A stretch of 64,000 nucleotides of DNA, taken from positions 496,001 through 560,000 of the forward strand of contig CAVVEG010000017.1 of NCBI GenBank assembly GCA_963747255.1, in the 5' to 3' direction. Below, one piece after another: positions 26,518 through 34,748 of this stretch (the stretch's first letter is position 1; the number at the start of each line of letters is the position of its first letter). The position numbers were made by a program, and so were the translations under genes. The notes beneath the pieces are model-generated. The model was given only the letters and a program-made list of their open reading frames with translations, had not been told where the DNA came from and searched no databases. Source of the stretch: CAIYRG01 sp963747255. Lineage in GTDB: Bacteria; Pseudomonadota; Alphaproteobacteria; Micropepsales; Micropepsaceae.

Positions 26518-27078
26518 ATGAAAACGATCACAAAACTCGCGCTTGGCGTCGCCATGGCCTGCGGTGTCGCAGCCGCCACGGCGGCTCCTGCCGCCGCACA
26601 AGTGAGCTTCGGCGTCGGTATCGGTGCGCCGGTCGCGCCGGGCTATGACTACTGCTACGACGCCTACGGAAATTACGTCTACTCGTACCCTTACTGCACC
26701 GCTTATGGTTATGCGCCTCCCGTTGAGCCGTATGTCGGCCTCGGCTTCGGTGACTGGGGATGGGGCGGTGGATTTTATGGTGGCGGTTGGGGCGGTCACG
26801 AATGGGGTGACCGAGGTTGGGGCGGTCACGAACGGGACGGTCGTGGTTTCGCCGGTGGCTATGGTCGCGGTGGCTTTGGGGGTGGTCGTGTAAGCGGTTT
26901 CGCCGGTGGCCGTGGAGGGTTCGGTGGTGGTGGCTTCGCCGGTGGTCGCGGTGGGTTCGGTGGTGGTGGTGGTTTCGCCGGCCGAGGCGGCGGCGGACAC
27001 ATGGCAGGCGGCTTTGGCGGAGGTCACATGGGTGGTTTTGGTGGACATGGCGGAGGCCATGGCGGCGGTCACCGGTAA
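26518..27078 (+). CDS. Secreted glycine-rich protein
   Basis: A 186-residue protein with a signal peptide (ALGVAMACGVAAATAAPAAA) and a short Tyr-rich region (YDYCYDAYGNYVYSYPYC) that contains two Cys. More than 100 residues follow that are mostly Gly with Phe, Arg and His, in repeats such as GGRGGFGGGG. The tail is His-rich (GGHGGGHGGGHR). The coding DNA is a low-complexity GGT/GGC repeat, so antisense frames there are artefacts. It could be a cell-envelope or metal-binding protein; nothing in the sequence settles that. The start ATG follows GGAAGCAAGGAC. Confidence 0.82.
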   Translation: MKTITKLALGVAMACGVAAATAAPAAAQVSFGVGIGAPVAPGYDYCYDAYGNYVYSYPYCTAYGYAPPVEPYVGLGFGDWGWGGGFYGGGWGGHEWGDRGWGGHERDGRGFAGGYGRGGFGGGRVSGFAGGRGGFGGGGFAGGRGGFGGGGGFAGRGGGGHMAGGFGGGHMGGFGGHGGGHGGGHR

Positions 27079-27178
27079 CCAATCGGATTGCGGGGCAGCA
27101 AGGAGCTTTGCTGCCTCGTGTCCGTTTCACGGTTTTGCGTTTCAGCCGCAATGGAGAACAGACGCACGGTCCAACAAC

Positions 27179-29635
27179 TCAGACCGATAGCGCGGGGAGG
27201 TCTTCGTGGCCTGGCGCACGGACCTGCATCAGCCAGGTCTTGAATACATCGTTGATCCCAAGCACGCAGACAATTCCGAAACCTGCGATCAGTTCAAAAC
27301 ATTGAAACGGCAGAGGGTTCATATCGCCCAGGCCATAAGCTCCAATCAGCAAGCCGGCAGCGGCATCCAGCACCAGTGACGCGGCGAGAATCGCACTCGG
27401 GCGTGAGGACCAGAACGAGCGGCGTTCACGAATGGATATGATTGAGAAAATCGAGGCGAAGAGCAAAATTTGAAAGCCATAATTCTTCAATTCGCCGCCA
27501 TCCGCTCCAATTCCAAAATATTGCCAGCCGACAGCAAGGAGACCAAGCGTCTCCGTGAGCAATAGAGCTCCAAGCAGGCCCGCGATCCGGACAAGAGGGC
27601 CGATATTCCAGGTCTCCGGCTTGCCGGACGGCCGAACTCTGTCCGTCGCCAGCGCAATCTTCACAAAATCGGTCATGAACAGCAGCAGGATCATGCCCAG
27701 CGCGGAGATGACGAGCTTGCCTGTGATCAGGAACGCGATGACCACAAATCCGGTCTTCAGGATTGTCTGGGCAATTTTGTTGACGATCCAGGTGAGAACA
27801 CGCTGATAGATGGCGCGCCCGTTCGTGATCAGATCCACGATTCCCGACAGGCCTTCGGTCGTGAGCACGACGCTCGCCGCGGATTTCGCGACATCTGTCG
27901 CGCCGCTGACCGCAATCCCGACTTCCGCCTGACGCAGTGCGGGTGCGTCGTTCACTCCGTCACCCGTCATTCCTACGACATGACCCGCGCGCTGGAGTGC
28001 TTGCACGACGAGGAATTTATCTTCGGGAAAGACTTTGGCAAAACCATCGGTGGCGAGTACAGGCGATGTCGCATCAACGACGGCGGATTGCCCGTCGCGG
28101 AGGTCGCCGGCCCGTAGAATTCGTCCAAGCCCGAGACCGCGGGCAGTCTCGTTGGCGACGGCAAGCGCGTCTCCCGTCAACATCTTGACTGCGACCCCAA
28201 GCAATTTCAGGTGCTGGATCAGGGCGCGCGAATCGGGCCGCGGCGTGTCCGCGAGCAGCGCCAGCCCGACAAGCTGGTATGGACCGTCATTGTCGGCTTT
28301 TGCTATGGCGATCGCGCGAAAACCCTTCAGTGCCTGCTGTTCGGCATATTGTTCCAGCTGGAGAAGTGCCGTGGCGTCGATACCCGCCAGTGTGGCGATG
28401 CTGCGCAATGCGCCCTTCGATATCCGGCGCCGCATCCCGGATTGTTCAACGATGGCTTCCGTCCGGCGGGTCTGCGGCGAAAAAGGCGTAAAGGAAACGG
28501 TCCTGCCCGGAGATTCCAGGTTTCGCGTCCTCGCCGCTTCGAGGAATGAGGTATCGATCGCATCCTGATCCGCGGCGCTGGACGCTGCCGCCCCACAGCG
28601 GAGTACATCGTCTGGGGTGAACCCGGGTTGGGGTACCGCTCCTGCGAAAGAGAGCCGGTTCATGGTCAGTGTTCCGGTCTTGTCCGCACAAAGGACATCC
28701 ATATTGGCGGCGTCCTCGGATGCACTGAGCCGGGTTACCAGCACGCCCAGCCGTCCCAATTCCATGGAACCAAGCGCCATGCTGACGGTGAACATTACCG
28801 GCAGGGCAACCGGAACTGCACCCATCAGCAGGACAAGCGACAGTGGCAGAATATCCGCAAGCGGAATTCCCTCGGGAACAGCCAACGCAACGGCGATTGC
28901 GACAGGAATGGCGACAATCGCAGACAGCCAGCGAACAAGCCGGCCAACAACTCGTTCGATATGAAGCGTGGGTCGCGCGTTTGCGACGAGTTGTGTGGTC
29001 CGCCCATACAGCGTTCTCCTGCCCGTGGCACTTATCACGGCCGTTGCTTCGCCGGATTTGGCAATGGCGCCCGAGGGAACGGTTTCACCAATGCCCTGTT
29101 CGACTTCCCGGGACTCCCCGGTCAGCGAGGATTGGTCGATGGTGATTTTGCCTTCGCAAAGCTCGGCATCGGCAGGAATGAAATCCCCTGCGCGCAGTCG
29201 AATTACGTCGCCCCGTACCAGTTCGCGCGCCGGTGCGGTTTTCCAGATTCCGTCGCGGAATACGCGGGCCACCACGTGCAGCCGGCTGCGCAACTCGGCA
29301 ACCGCCGCGCCGGCGCGCTGCTCCTGAACAAAACTCAAAATTGCGTTCAGAAGCAGCAGCACCAGAATGACGGCAAAATCTGTGATCTTGCCGAGAAGGA
29401 GCGACAGCACCGCGACCAGTTCGAGCATGCCGGCCGAGAGGCCCCAGAATTTTTCGGCGAACAGCTGCGCCGAATGGGGTTTTTCTTCCGGGACATCATT
29501 GGGGCCATCGCTCTGCAGGCGTGACGCCGCCTCATGGGAGCTTAGCCCATCCGCAGCGGCGGCCGTCGTCCGGTTTGGCCCGACAGCCAGGAGCCCACTA
29601 TCGGCCACGGTCTGTTGTCGCGTGCCCGCACACAT
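27179..29635 (-). CDS. P-type ATPase, plasma-membrane H+-ATPase type (IIIA)
   Basis: An 818-residue pump. It has the phosphorylation site CADKTGTLT (Asp318), the actuator LTGES (171-175), and the hinge MTGDGVNDAPAL. About 8-10 membrane segments are visible, including PLSLVLLMGAVPVALPVMFT near 264-283 with the ion-binding Pro-Val-Ala-Leu-Pro. Length and pattern match proton-exporting type IIIA ATPases rather than heavy-metal pumps, since there is no CPC motif or N-terminal metal domain. It would move protons out of the cytoplasm at ATP cost. Start is the ATG at 29635, though no strong ribosome-binding site precedes it. It is convergent with the glycine-rich gene. Confidence 0.92.
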   Translation of the reverse strand: MCAGTRQQTVADSGLLAVGPNRTTAAAADGLSSHEAASRLQSDGPNDVPEEKPHSAQLFAEKFWGLSAGMLELVAVLSLLLGKITDFAVILVLLLLNAILSFVQEQRAGAAVAELRSRLHVVARVFRDGIWKTAPARELVRGDVIRLRAGDFIPADAELCEGKITIDQSSLTGESREVEQGIGETVPSGAIAKSGEATAVISATGRRTLYGRTTQLVANARPTLHIERVVGRLVRWLSAIVAIPVAIAVALAVPEGIPLADILPLSLVLLMGAVPVALPVMFTVSMALGSMELGRLGVLVTRLSASEDAANMDVLCADKTGTLTMNRLSFAGAVPQPGFTPDDVLRCGAAASSAADQDAIDTSFLEAARTRNLESPGRTVSFTPFSPQTRRTEAIVEQSGMRRRISKGALRSIATLAGIDATALLQLEQYAEQQALKGFRAIAIAKADNDGPYQLVGLALLADTPRPDSRALIQHLKLLGVAVKMLTGDALAVANETARGLGLGRILRAGDLRDGQSAVVDATSPVLATDGFAKVFPEDKFLVVQALQRAGHVVGMTGDGVNDAPALRQAEVGIAVSGATDVAKSAASVVLTTEGLSGIVDLITNGRAIYQRVLTWIVNKIAQTILKTGFVVIAFLITGKLVISALGMILLLFMTDFVKIALATDRVRPSGKPETWNIGPLVRIAGLLGALLLTETLGLLAVGWQYFGIGADGGELKNYGFQILLFASIFSIISIRERRSFWSSRPSAILAASLVLDAAAGLLIGAYGLGDMNPLPFQCFELIAGFGIVCVLGINDVFKTWLMQVRAPGHEDLPALSV

Positions 29636-29674
29636 GGTTGCGGGCAGGACTTCGAGAATCGCGGATGAAGTACC

Positions 29675-30376
29675 CTATGACAGCCCCAATCCTCTGCGGA
29701 CTTCCGCTTTGACCGTTTGGAAATCTGCCTGGAATTCAGGATTCCTCATCATCTGAGCGATGGCAAGCTCAGCGATGATATGGGCTGCATCCCAATCGGA
29801 CGGATATGCGGCGCCGCTGATGACGCGGTTCGTTCCGTATTCCCATCCCCGGGCGTAGAGCACGTCGCGCTTTTCCGGAACCATTTGGCTGAGGAGAATT
29901 GCCGAAATCGCGCCGGTGGTGCTGTGGCCGCTGGGGTAGGTTGGCCCCATTGACTTGGCCGCGATGTTTTCGGGCGTGTGGATATCCTTGTCGAACTGAA
30001 ACGGTCGAATCTTTTTATACTTCGTCTTCAGGGGCCCGACGCCGATGCGGGCGGATTCGGTGACTTTGTCGAAGAAAGCCGCGGTCTGCGGAAAGTTCTG
30101 CTTCGTGAATTTGGGACCGAGCACGGGAGCCCCCACAACGAACACATCCTGGGCGAAGTCGCGCTGGATGTCCGCCATGAGCTGCGGCGTCATCGACTTC
30201 TGTGCATCAAGAATAAATTGAACGTCCCTTCGGCCCGCGGGGGAGTTTTCGGGCGGCGGCGGCGGAACGAGCATCGCGAAGTCGATGTCCTTTGCCGTCA
30301 TGTAAGGTTGATCTGAGAGGGCGAATGAGGGGCTCGCCATCAAAGCGAGCACCAAAGCAAGAGTCACGTTACGCAA
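29675..30376 (-). CDS. PAP2-type class A acid phosphatase-like protein lacking the catalytic His
   Basis: A 233-residue secreted protein read from a TTG at 30376, seven bases after GAGGAGG; a GTG nine bases later is an alternative. The signal peptide is followed by a phosphatidic-acid-phosphatase type 2 domain. Motif 1 is K-x6-RP (117-125), motif 2 PSGHS (148-152) keeps its His151, and motif 3 reads NRVISGAAYPSD (183-194). In class A phosphatases the SR-x5-H-x3-D His is the nucleophile; here that place is Ala190, so catalysis as known would be impaired. The gene lies 39 bases upstream of the P-type ATPase on the same strand. Confidence 0.83.
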   Translation of the reverse strand: MRNVTLALVLALMASPSFALSDQPYMTAKDIDFAMLVPPPPPENSPAGRRDVQFILDAQKSMTPQLMADIQRDFAQDVFVVGAPVLGPKFTKQNFPQTAAFFDKVTESARIGVGPLKTKYKKIRPFQFDKDIHTPENIAAKSMGPTYPSGHSTTGAISAILLSQMVPEKRDVLYARGWEYGTNRVISGAAYPSDWDAAHIIAELAIAQMMRNPEFQADFQTVKAEVRRGLGLS

Positions 30377-30891
30377 CGGGAAACCTCCTCGAACGATGAC
30401 CGGGCCGAATTTAGCGACTGCAAGCCCGCGGAACGAAGCGGTTTCGCGTTAAAATCCATTCATTGGTGCTGCTGATTGGCTGGCGGGTGGCGGGAAACGT
30501 CCGACCTCGCCTGTACTTCAACGTTGAAGAAAGCCTCCGCATCGCCGAGTCTATCGAAGCCAATCTCAAAGGGCAGCCCGCTGTGACTGACAACAAATCG
30601 GTGTCGAACAGCCAGAAGCCGGGACAGAATGTAAGTCCTGGCGTCAGCAAGGATGACATCCCCGGCTGCTCGTATCACGCACTTGCGCTGAGCCATGACA
30701 CACACTACCCACTGGGACGGAAAGCATCGACAGGTAATGCGGCAAAACTGAATTTGTCTTGAATTGAAAGTGAAAGCTCATTTGGAGAGAGGCTTGGTTG
30801 TTTCAAAAGCACCATGCGAGCGGCGAAATTCTCCGATTGCGTGGCCGAGCACCCGAATTTCCTAACCTAAGCTCGAGTTAACGTTGAACTT
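30377..30891. other. 515-base stretch without a convincing gene
   Basis: Frames on both strands here are short and have no domain, signal peptide or plausible ribosome-binding site. It should contain the promoter of the phosphatase gene. No other structure was found. Confidence 0.5.
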
Positions 30892-31227
30892 TCAGCGCTG
30901 AAGTTTCGTATTTCGGTCTGCATTCTGTTCCTCCTCCACACTGGCCTTCAAAAACACGAATGAGCCGCCGCCGCCGGACTGCGCCTCCTCGTCACAATGG
31001 CGGCGTAACGTCGAGGAAAGCTGGTCCCAAAGCGGTAGCAGATCATCGTGGGCGGTCTGCTCCCGTTCAAGACATCCACTGCGAATCACGTTGGACGGGG
31101 CGCCGCCAAACGCGGCAACCTGGTCGCAATATGCAGTTGGGTTGTAACGGGGCAAATCGGCATTGGCGTATTGAACCCACGCCAGGAGCGCCGCCGGAAT
31201 GGCCGGAATCAGGGTCCCTGTTTTCAA
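30892..31227 (-). CDS. Small secreted hypothetical protein with conserved Cys
   Basis: A 111-residue protein with an N-terminal export segment (GTLIPAIPAALLAWVQYANA) followed by YCDQVAAFGG and GCLEREQTAHDDLL, then a basic C-terminus with HCDEEAQSGGGGSFVFL. Three Cys in this spacing (YC..., GCxxxEQ..., HC) and the SG-rich turn before a short strand match a common, unnamed family of secreted rhizobial proteins. It stands alone between gaps. No function is known to me. Codon use looks like its neighbours. Confidence 0.65.
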   Translation of the reverse strand: MKTGTLIPAIPAALLAWVQYANADLPRYNPTAYCDQVAAFGGAPSNVIRSGCLEREQTAHDDLLPLWDQLSSTLRRHCDEEAQSGGGGSFVFLKASVEEEQNADRNTKLQR

Positions 31228-31401
31228 TGCGGGTCCGTTCTACGAGGGAAGATTTCCGAAGAGGCGGGTTAGCGCGTCAAGTCGGGAGCCAATTTGTTGA
31301 AAGCATATAAAGCCCATTCACTTCCCTTCGGAGAGAAGTCTTCATTCCACAGGAGGGGCTTCAATCACCCAGCGGCTCTTTGATCCTGCGTTTCAACCTG
31401 A

Positions 31402-32334
31402 GTGTCTGTCCCGGAACATATTGAATTGCATGAATCGTTTGTGATTTAAGAGAGGTGGCCCTGATTCGAGGATGGTCACCGATGTGGACGGCGAAGAACC
31501 GCAAGCAATACGACCGCAGCAGACTGCGCTACCCCAGCGATCTGACGGATGAGGAGTGGGCGCTTGTTGCGCCGCTGATTCCACCGGCCAGGCGCGGAGG
31601 CAACAGACGCCACGTCGACGTGCGCGACGTGATGAACGGCATCATGTATGTCCTGAGCACGGGTTGCCAGTGGCGGGCGATCCCGAAAGACCTCCCGGCA
31701 CGCAGCACGTTGTTCGATTATCTCGATCTCTGGAGCTGGGACCGCACGTTGGAACGCATCCATTACGCACTCTATGTGGAATGCAGAGAACGAGAGGAGC
31801 GCGAAGCAAGCCCCAGCGCCGCGATCATCGACAGCCAAAGCGTGAAAAGCGCTGAAAAAGGGGGGCGTGCATCGATCCGCATGGCTACGATGCCGGAAAG
31901 AAGATCAAGGGCAAGAAACGCCACATTCTCGTAGATACGCTCGGGCTGTTGTTGAGCGCTGCCGTGCATTCGGCCAGCATCCAGGATCGCGACGGTGCAG
32001 CACTTGTGCTCGATACACGCACGCGGGCTTTGTTCCCGTTCATTCTGCGCATCTTTGCCGATGCGGGCTATCAGGGCCCGCGCGCCGCGATGGCCGCCGC
32101 TGCGAGCGGAAGCTGGGTCATTGAAATCGTCAAGCGCAATGAATTGCATTCCTTCGTCGTGCTGCCCAAACGATGGATTGTCGAGCGTACCATCGCATGG
32201 CTGAACCGATGCCGAAGGCTCGCCAAAGATTGGGAGAACCTCAATCGCAAGGCGCTCGCTTTCTTGCGCCTCGCATCAATCCGCCTCATGCTGCGAAAAC
32301 TTTGCAATCCGATATGATGTTTCCGGACAGACTC
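31402..32334 (+). mobile_element. IS5-family insertion sequence (IS427-like group), 933 bp, target duplication TGA
   Basis: The left end starts GTGTCTGTCCCGGAACAT at 31402 and the right end, reversed, reads GAGTCTGTCCGGAAACATC. The inverted repeats are therefore imperfect but clear over about 30 bases. TGA directly repeats at 31399-31401 and 32335-32337, the TNA-type 3-bp duplication known for this family. The transposase frames fit the same group. Removing the element with one TGA copy rejoins a small reading frame on the minus strand, which confirms the ends. Confidence 0.88.
31482..32317 (+). CDS. IS5-family transposase in two frames (-1 shift)
   Basis: The first frame (from the ATG at 31482, MWTAKNRKQYDRSRLRYPSD) has the DEEWALVAPLIPPARRGG start block and IIDSQSVKSAEKGG with a catalytic Asp. 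The second frame supplies KKIKGKKRHILVDTLGLLL, FADAGYQGPRAAM with the second Asp and VLPKRWIVERTIAWLNRCRR with the Glu of the DDE triad, ending with a TGA at 32315-32317. The switch needs a -1 shift near A5G6 at 31855-31865. Programmed frameshifting is known in this IS5 subgroup, so the element may be active despite two frames. Ends and target duplication are listed with the element. Confidence 0.85.
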
Positions 32335-32479
32335 TGAGAAACTTTTCGCGCGATTTGGCGAGAGTATCCCATTGTTCTGCCAGTCGGAGAAACAGAGCCT
32401 TCTGCGTTTCGTTTCCGGCCGATTTGGCCATCGTCCGGCACTGTTCTGCGGATTCCCGGCACACTCTGATGCCGATCAT
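32276..32479 (-). pseudogene. Small gene cut by the IS5-type element; now ends inside the IS
   Basis: From the ATG at 32479 the frame reads MIGIRVCRESAEQCRTMAKS... then LRLAEQWDTLAKSREKFLR, an amphipathic small protein like the one at 2212. It now continues into the IS right end and stops at 32276 with 17 foreign residues. Excising 31402-32334 plus one TGA copy gives a continuous frame ending REKFLRLKRRIKEPLGD, with stop at 31361-31363. The original protein was therefore about 60 residues. The insertion replaces its last dozen residues; some activity may remain. Native function unknown. Confidence 0.7.
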
Positions 32480-32694
32480 GCAAACCTCCGGGGCGGATTC
32501 AGAGGAGGGCCCGGGCCGAAGACCTCTTGCCGGAACAGGAGTTCCGGGCATTACGCTAGCCGTCCCGTGTGAACCGGATCGCAAACGCGTGTTAAAACAC
32601 GTTCACGCCGGAGTGAACTTTCTGTGTTCGGAGGCGGATGTCATCTGTACACAGACGAGTATACATCTGTCGGGCAGCCGGGAATTTCATTTCC

Positions 32695-32710
32695 CGTGAA
32701 TGGGATTTAA
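32695..32710 (+). repeat. Left copy of a 16-bp direct repeat around the hairpin block
   Basis: CGTGAATGGGATTTAA here matches CGTGAAGGGGATTTAA at 33010-33025 at 15 of 16 positions. The two copies bracket about 300 bases holding the stem-loop array. Confidence 0.55.
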
Positions 32711-32756
32711 CCCGTGATTTAAGACCAATTCACAAAACCAACCTACTCTTGCGACC

Positions 32757-32955
32757 GGGCCGATAGCACCTCCCCGGTGATCGTTCTATCGGTCCGGTGC
32801 CTTCGCGCTCCAAGCCCGAAGGCACCACACTCAATTGACCGCGTAAGAATATCTCAGCCACGCAGATCTGTCGCCCTTTAATGAGCCGGTTCCCCTCCCA
32901 TTTCGTCGGCTCATTTCCTGAGGCCTTCGTGACTGCAAACGAAGGCCTCCTTTTC
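32757..32955 (+). ncRNA. Candidate structured RNA: four consecutive stem-loops ending in a terminator
   Basis: Four stems follow one another. First, GGGCCGATAG (32757-32766) with CTATCGGTCC (32786-32795), containing an inner CACC/GGTG. Second, a perfect 10-bp GGTGCCTTCG (32796-32805) with CGAAGGCACC (32817-32826). Third, ATGAGCCG (32881-32888) with CGGCTCAT (32907-32914). Fourth, GAGGCCTTCG (32920-32929) with CGAAGGCCTC (32940-32949) followed by CTTTTCT. No protein frame covers this. A plus-strand small RNA ending at the last hairpin is the simplest reading. It does not match an RNA family I can name. Confidence 0.45.
32920..32955 (+). terminator. Rho-independent-type terminator at the end of the hairpin array
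   Basis: A perfect 10-bp GC-rich stem (32920-32929 with 32940-32949), a 10-base loop, then CTTTTCT on the plus strand. It precedes the 33154 gene by about 200 bases and so would end transcription of the array rather than of a protein gene. Confidence 0.6.
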
Positions 32956-33009
32956 TCAGGCATCTACCCCGGCAGGCTGGTTGCATGAGCCGGACGGATA
33001 AAAGCCATG

Positions 33010-33025
33010 CGTGAAGGGGATTTAA
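33010..33025 (+). repeat. Right copy of the 16-bp direct repeat
   Basis: CGTGAAGGGGATTTAA, one mismatch to the copy at 32695-32710, in the same orientation. It lies 129 bases before the start of the gene at 33154. Confidence 0.55.
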
Positions 33026-33153
33026 CGCGCGCTTGGCTACCGGTTCACGCGCGGAGGCTATGGTGATGCTGGCCCATAATGGCACGCAGTACCTCGGGTG
33101 ACGAGAAAATGAGCGCGGGCTCTGTCCAATCATACGAACGGTGAGACGAACGC

Positions 33154-33813
33154 ATGGCACGCGGGCTGCGCAGTTTGCTGGCCGTCGTTTGCCTTGGCAT
33201 GGCAGTGCCCAACGCAGCCACCGTCGCCGCCACGTTGCCGCAAAAATTTGCATACACGGTGCACCACTCCCGCTATGGCACGATCGGTACATACACCAAC
33301 ACGATCATTCACGATGGGAGCGAGATTTCGGTAAATACCGAACTGCGCATCGCTGTTTCGATTCTGGGAATCGCTGCGTTCAGGCAAAAGGCGTCGCGTC
33401 AGGAACGCTGGGATCGTGGACGGCTCGTCTATTTCCATGGCGTGACAAGCACAAACGGAAAATCGGTTGAGCTGAGCGGCGCGGCCGATGGAGATCGTTT
33501 CGTGCTCAGAACGCCGAATGGCGAAACGATGGCGCCGGCCAATGTCAGGCTGGCCAATCCATGGACCACCGACAGTTTGTCCGGCCATTCCATGCTCACC
33601 CTCGACCGCGGCAGGCTGGACCAGGTTCGTGTTACAGGCGGTGAGTTCGCATCAGTCGATGTCGATGGCCGGAAGATTTGCGCCCGAAAATACGAAGTCC
33701 ATCTGCTCAACGGCCGCAAGAAATATGAAGTTGAGTTCGACGAGCTTGGCACGCCGGTTCAATTCAGGATGTTCAATCCGGACGGGATCATAACGTTTTC
33801 GCTCATCGACTGA
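33154..33813 (+). CDS. Secreted DUF6134/DUF3108-like beta-rich protein
   Basis: A 219-residue protein with a signal peptide (SLLAVVCLGMAVPNAATVAA). The mature chain begins FAYTVHHSRYGTIGTYTNTI and continues as alternating beta strands (VNTELRIAVSILGIAAFRQ, then ERWDRGRLVYFHGVT). I remember this layout for the DUF6134 group, related in fold to DUF3108. Late in the chain is YEVHLLNGRKKYEVEFDELG. Periplasmic location is likely, function unknown. It stands alone with a long structured leader region upstream and a convergent methyltransferase 32 bases downstream. Confidence 0.72.
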   Translation: MARGLRSLLAVVCLGMAVPNAATVAATLPQKFAYTVHHSRYGTIGTYTNTIIHDGSEISVNTELRIAVSILGIAAFRQKASRQERWDRGRLVYFHGVTSTNGKSVELSGAADGDRFVLRTPNGETMAPANVRLANPWTTDSLSGHSMLTLDRGRLDQVRVTGGEFASVDVDGRKICARKYEVHLLNGRKKYEVEFDELGTPVQFRMFNPDGIITFSLID

Positions 33814-33845
33814 GCGTCAGCGCCGGATTAATGCAAACGCGGCTG

Positions 33846-34655
33846 TCAATCGATGGTAACGGTGACCCGCAAGAAGGTTGCCGGAATCGAGGTGGAGCGC
33901 GGGCTCCTGTTCTGCTGGCTGAACAGCCCTTCGAGCTCCCTCCAGAGATCGCCGCCTTTGCCACTTTTTTCCGCGGCTTCGAAGGCGTTCATGGTCGGAC
34001 CATAGAATTTTCTGAACGCATCAAGGAGCTGCGAGGGCGCGCCGGGGAAATTGAACGTGTAGGTGTCGCGCACAAAGGAGATGTTCGCTTTCGGAACGCC
34101 GGCGGCCGCGAATTTTGCGATCACCTCGTTCTCGACGCCCCAGAGCATGGGACTGACGAAGCCTTCCGGCGGCGGAGGCGAATAGGCGGCACAGATTTTC
34201 AGAATTTGCGCAACCAGAGTGGGGTCGTTCGGAATCCAGTTTCCCATGACGATCCGTCCGCCCGGCCGGGTCACACGAACCATCTCTTTCGCAACGTCGT
34301 AGGGCTTTGGTGCAAACATCGCTCCGAAGATGCTTACGACGAGATCAAACGAATGGTCTTTCAGCTCGTGCAAGTCCGATGCATCGCCCTGCTGAAACCG
34401 GCAATTTGTGAGACCGTGCTCCCGGACCCGCGTGTTTCCGGCATCGACCAAATTCCGGGCGATATCGACGCCCAGCACATCCGCCCCGAACCTGGCTTCC
34501 GGCAGGGCCGTTGTTCCATCGCCGCATCCGAGATCCAGGAGTTTGAGACCTTTTGTGATGCCAAGGCTTCTGACGAGCGCCTCGCCGCTGTCTCTCATGC
34601 TCTCCGCGATGCGCGTAAAGTCGCCTTTCTCCCATAGGGACTGGTTGGGATTCAT
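33846..34655 (-). CDS. Class I SAM-dependent methyltransferase
   Basis: A 269-residue protein from the ATG at 34655, which has GGAG nine bases before it; a frame extension upstream to 34703 is unlikely. Motif I is KLLDLGCGDGTTALPEA, the post-I acidic residue lies in DVLGVDIARN, and a motif IV-like segment reads FDLVVSIFGAMFAPKP. RVTRPGGRIVMGNWIPND marks the later fold. The N-terminus (MNPNQSLWEKGDFTRIAESM) is typical of the Methyltransf_25 group near UbiE. Substrate unknown. Confidence 0.83.
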   Translation of the reverse strand: MNPNQSLWEKGDFTRIAESMRDSGEALVRSLGITKGLKLLDLGCGDGTTALPEARFGADVLGVDIARNLVDAGNTRVREHGLTNCRFQQGDASDLHELKDHSFDLVVSIFGAMFAPKPYDVAKEMVRVTRPGGRIVMGNWIPNDPTLVAQILKICAAYSPPPPEGFVSPMLWGVENEVIAKFAAAGVPKANISFVRDTYTFNFPGAPSQLLDAFRKFYGPTMNAFEAAEKSGKGGDLWRELEGLFSQQNRSPRSTSIPATFLRVTVTID

Positions 34656-34748
34656 TGAAATGCTCCGCTCTTTCAGTGGGCACGTCCCTTTGGGGACGCG
34701 CAATGATGATTCGGATTATGCCGGTGACTGTTCCGTGACGAGGTGTCG

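Larger units (their letters stand above)
32480..33153. other. 674-base gene-free region rich in hairpins
   Basis: No coding frame with a plausible start, codon pattern or homologue pattern was found on either strand. It instead contains at least eight short inverted repeats: a CGTGTT/AACACG palindrome at 32588-32601, GTTCAC/GTGAAC at 32601-32618, TCTGT/ACAGA at 32644-32655, CGGGAA/TTCCCG at 32679-32696, and the array listed separately. Promoters for the small gene on the left and the 33154 gene are expected here. Confidence 0.55.

Noticed and set aside
26755..27075. Repeated GGTGGC-type DNA as a possible CRISPR or satellite array
   Set aside because: The repeats are in frame and explained by a Gly-rich protein; no spacer structure exists.
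26449..27151. Thr- and His/Arg-rich minus-strand frames of about 207 codons
   Set aside because: Produced by the glycine-codon repeat of the gene on the other strand; low complexity only.
30463..30762. 99-codon plus-strand frame in the gap after the phosphatase
   Set aside because: No start signal, no domain and a composition unlike coding sequence nearby.
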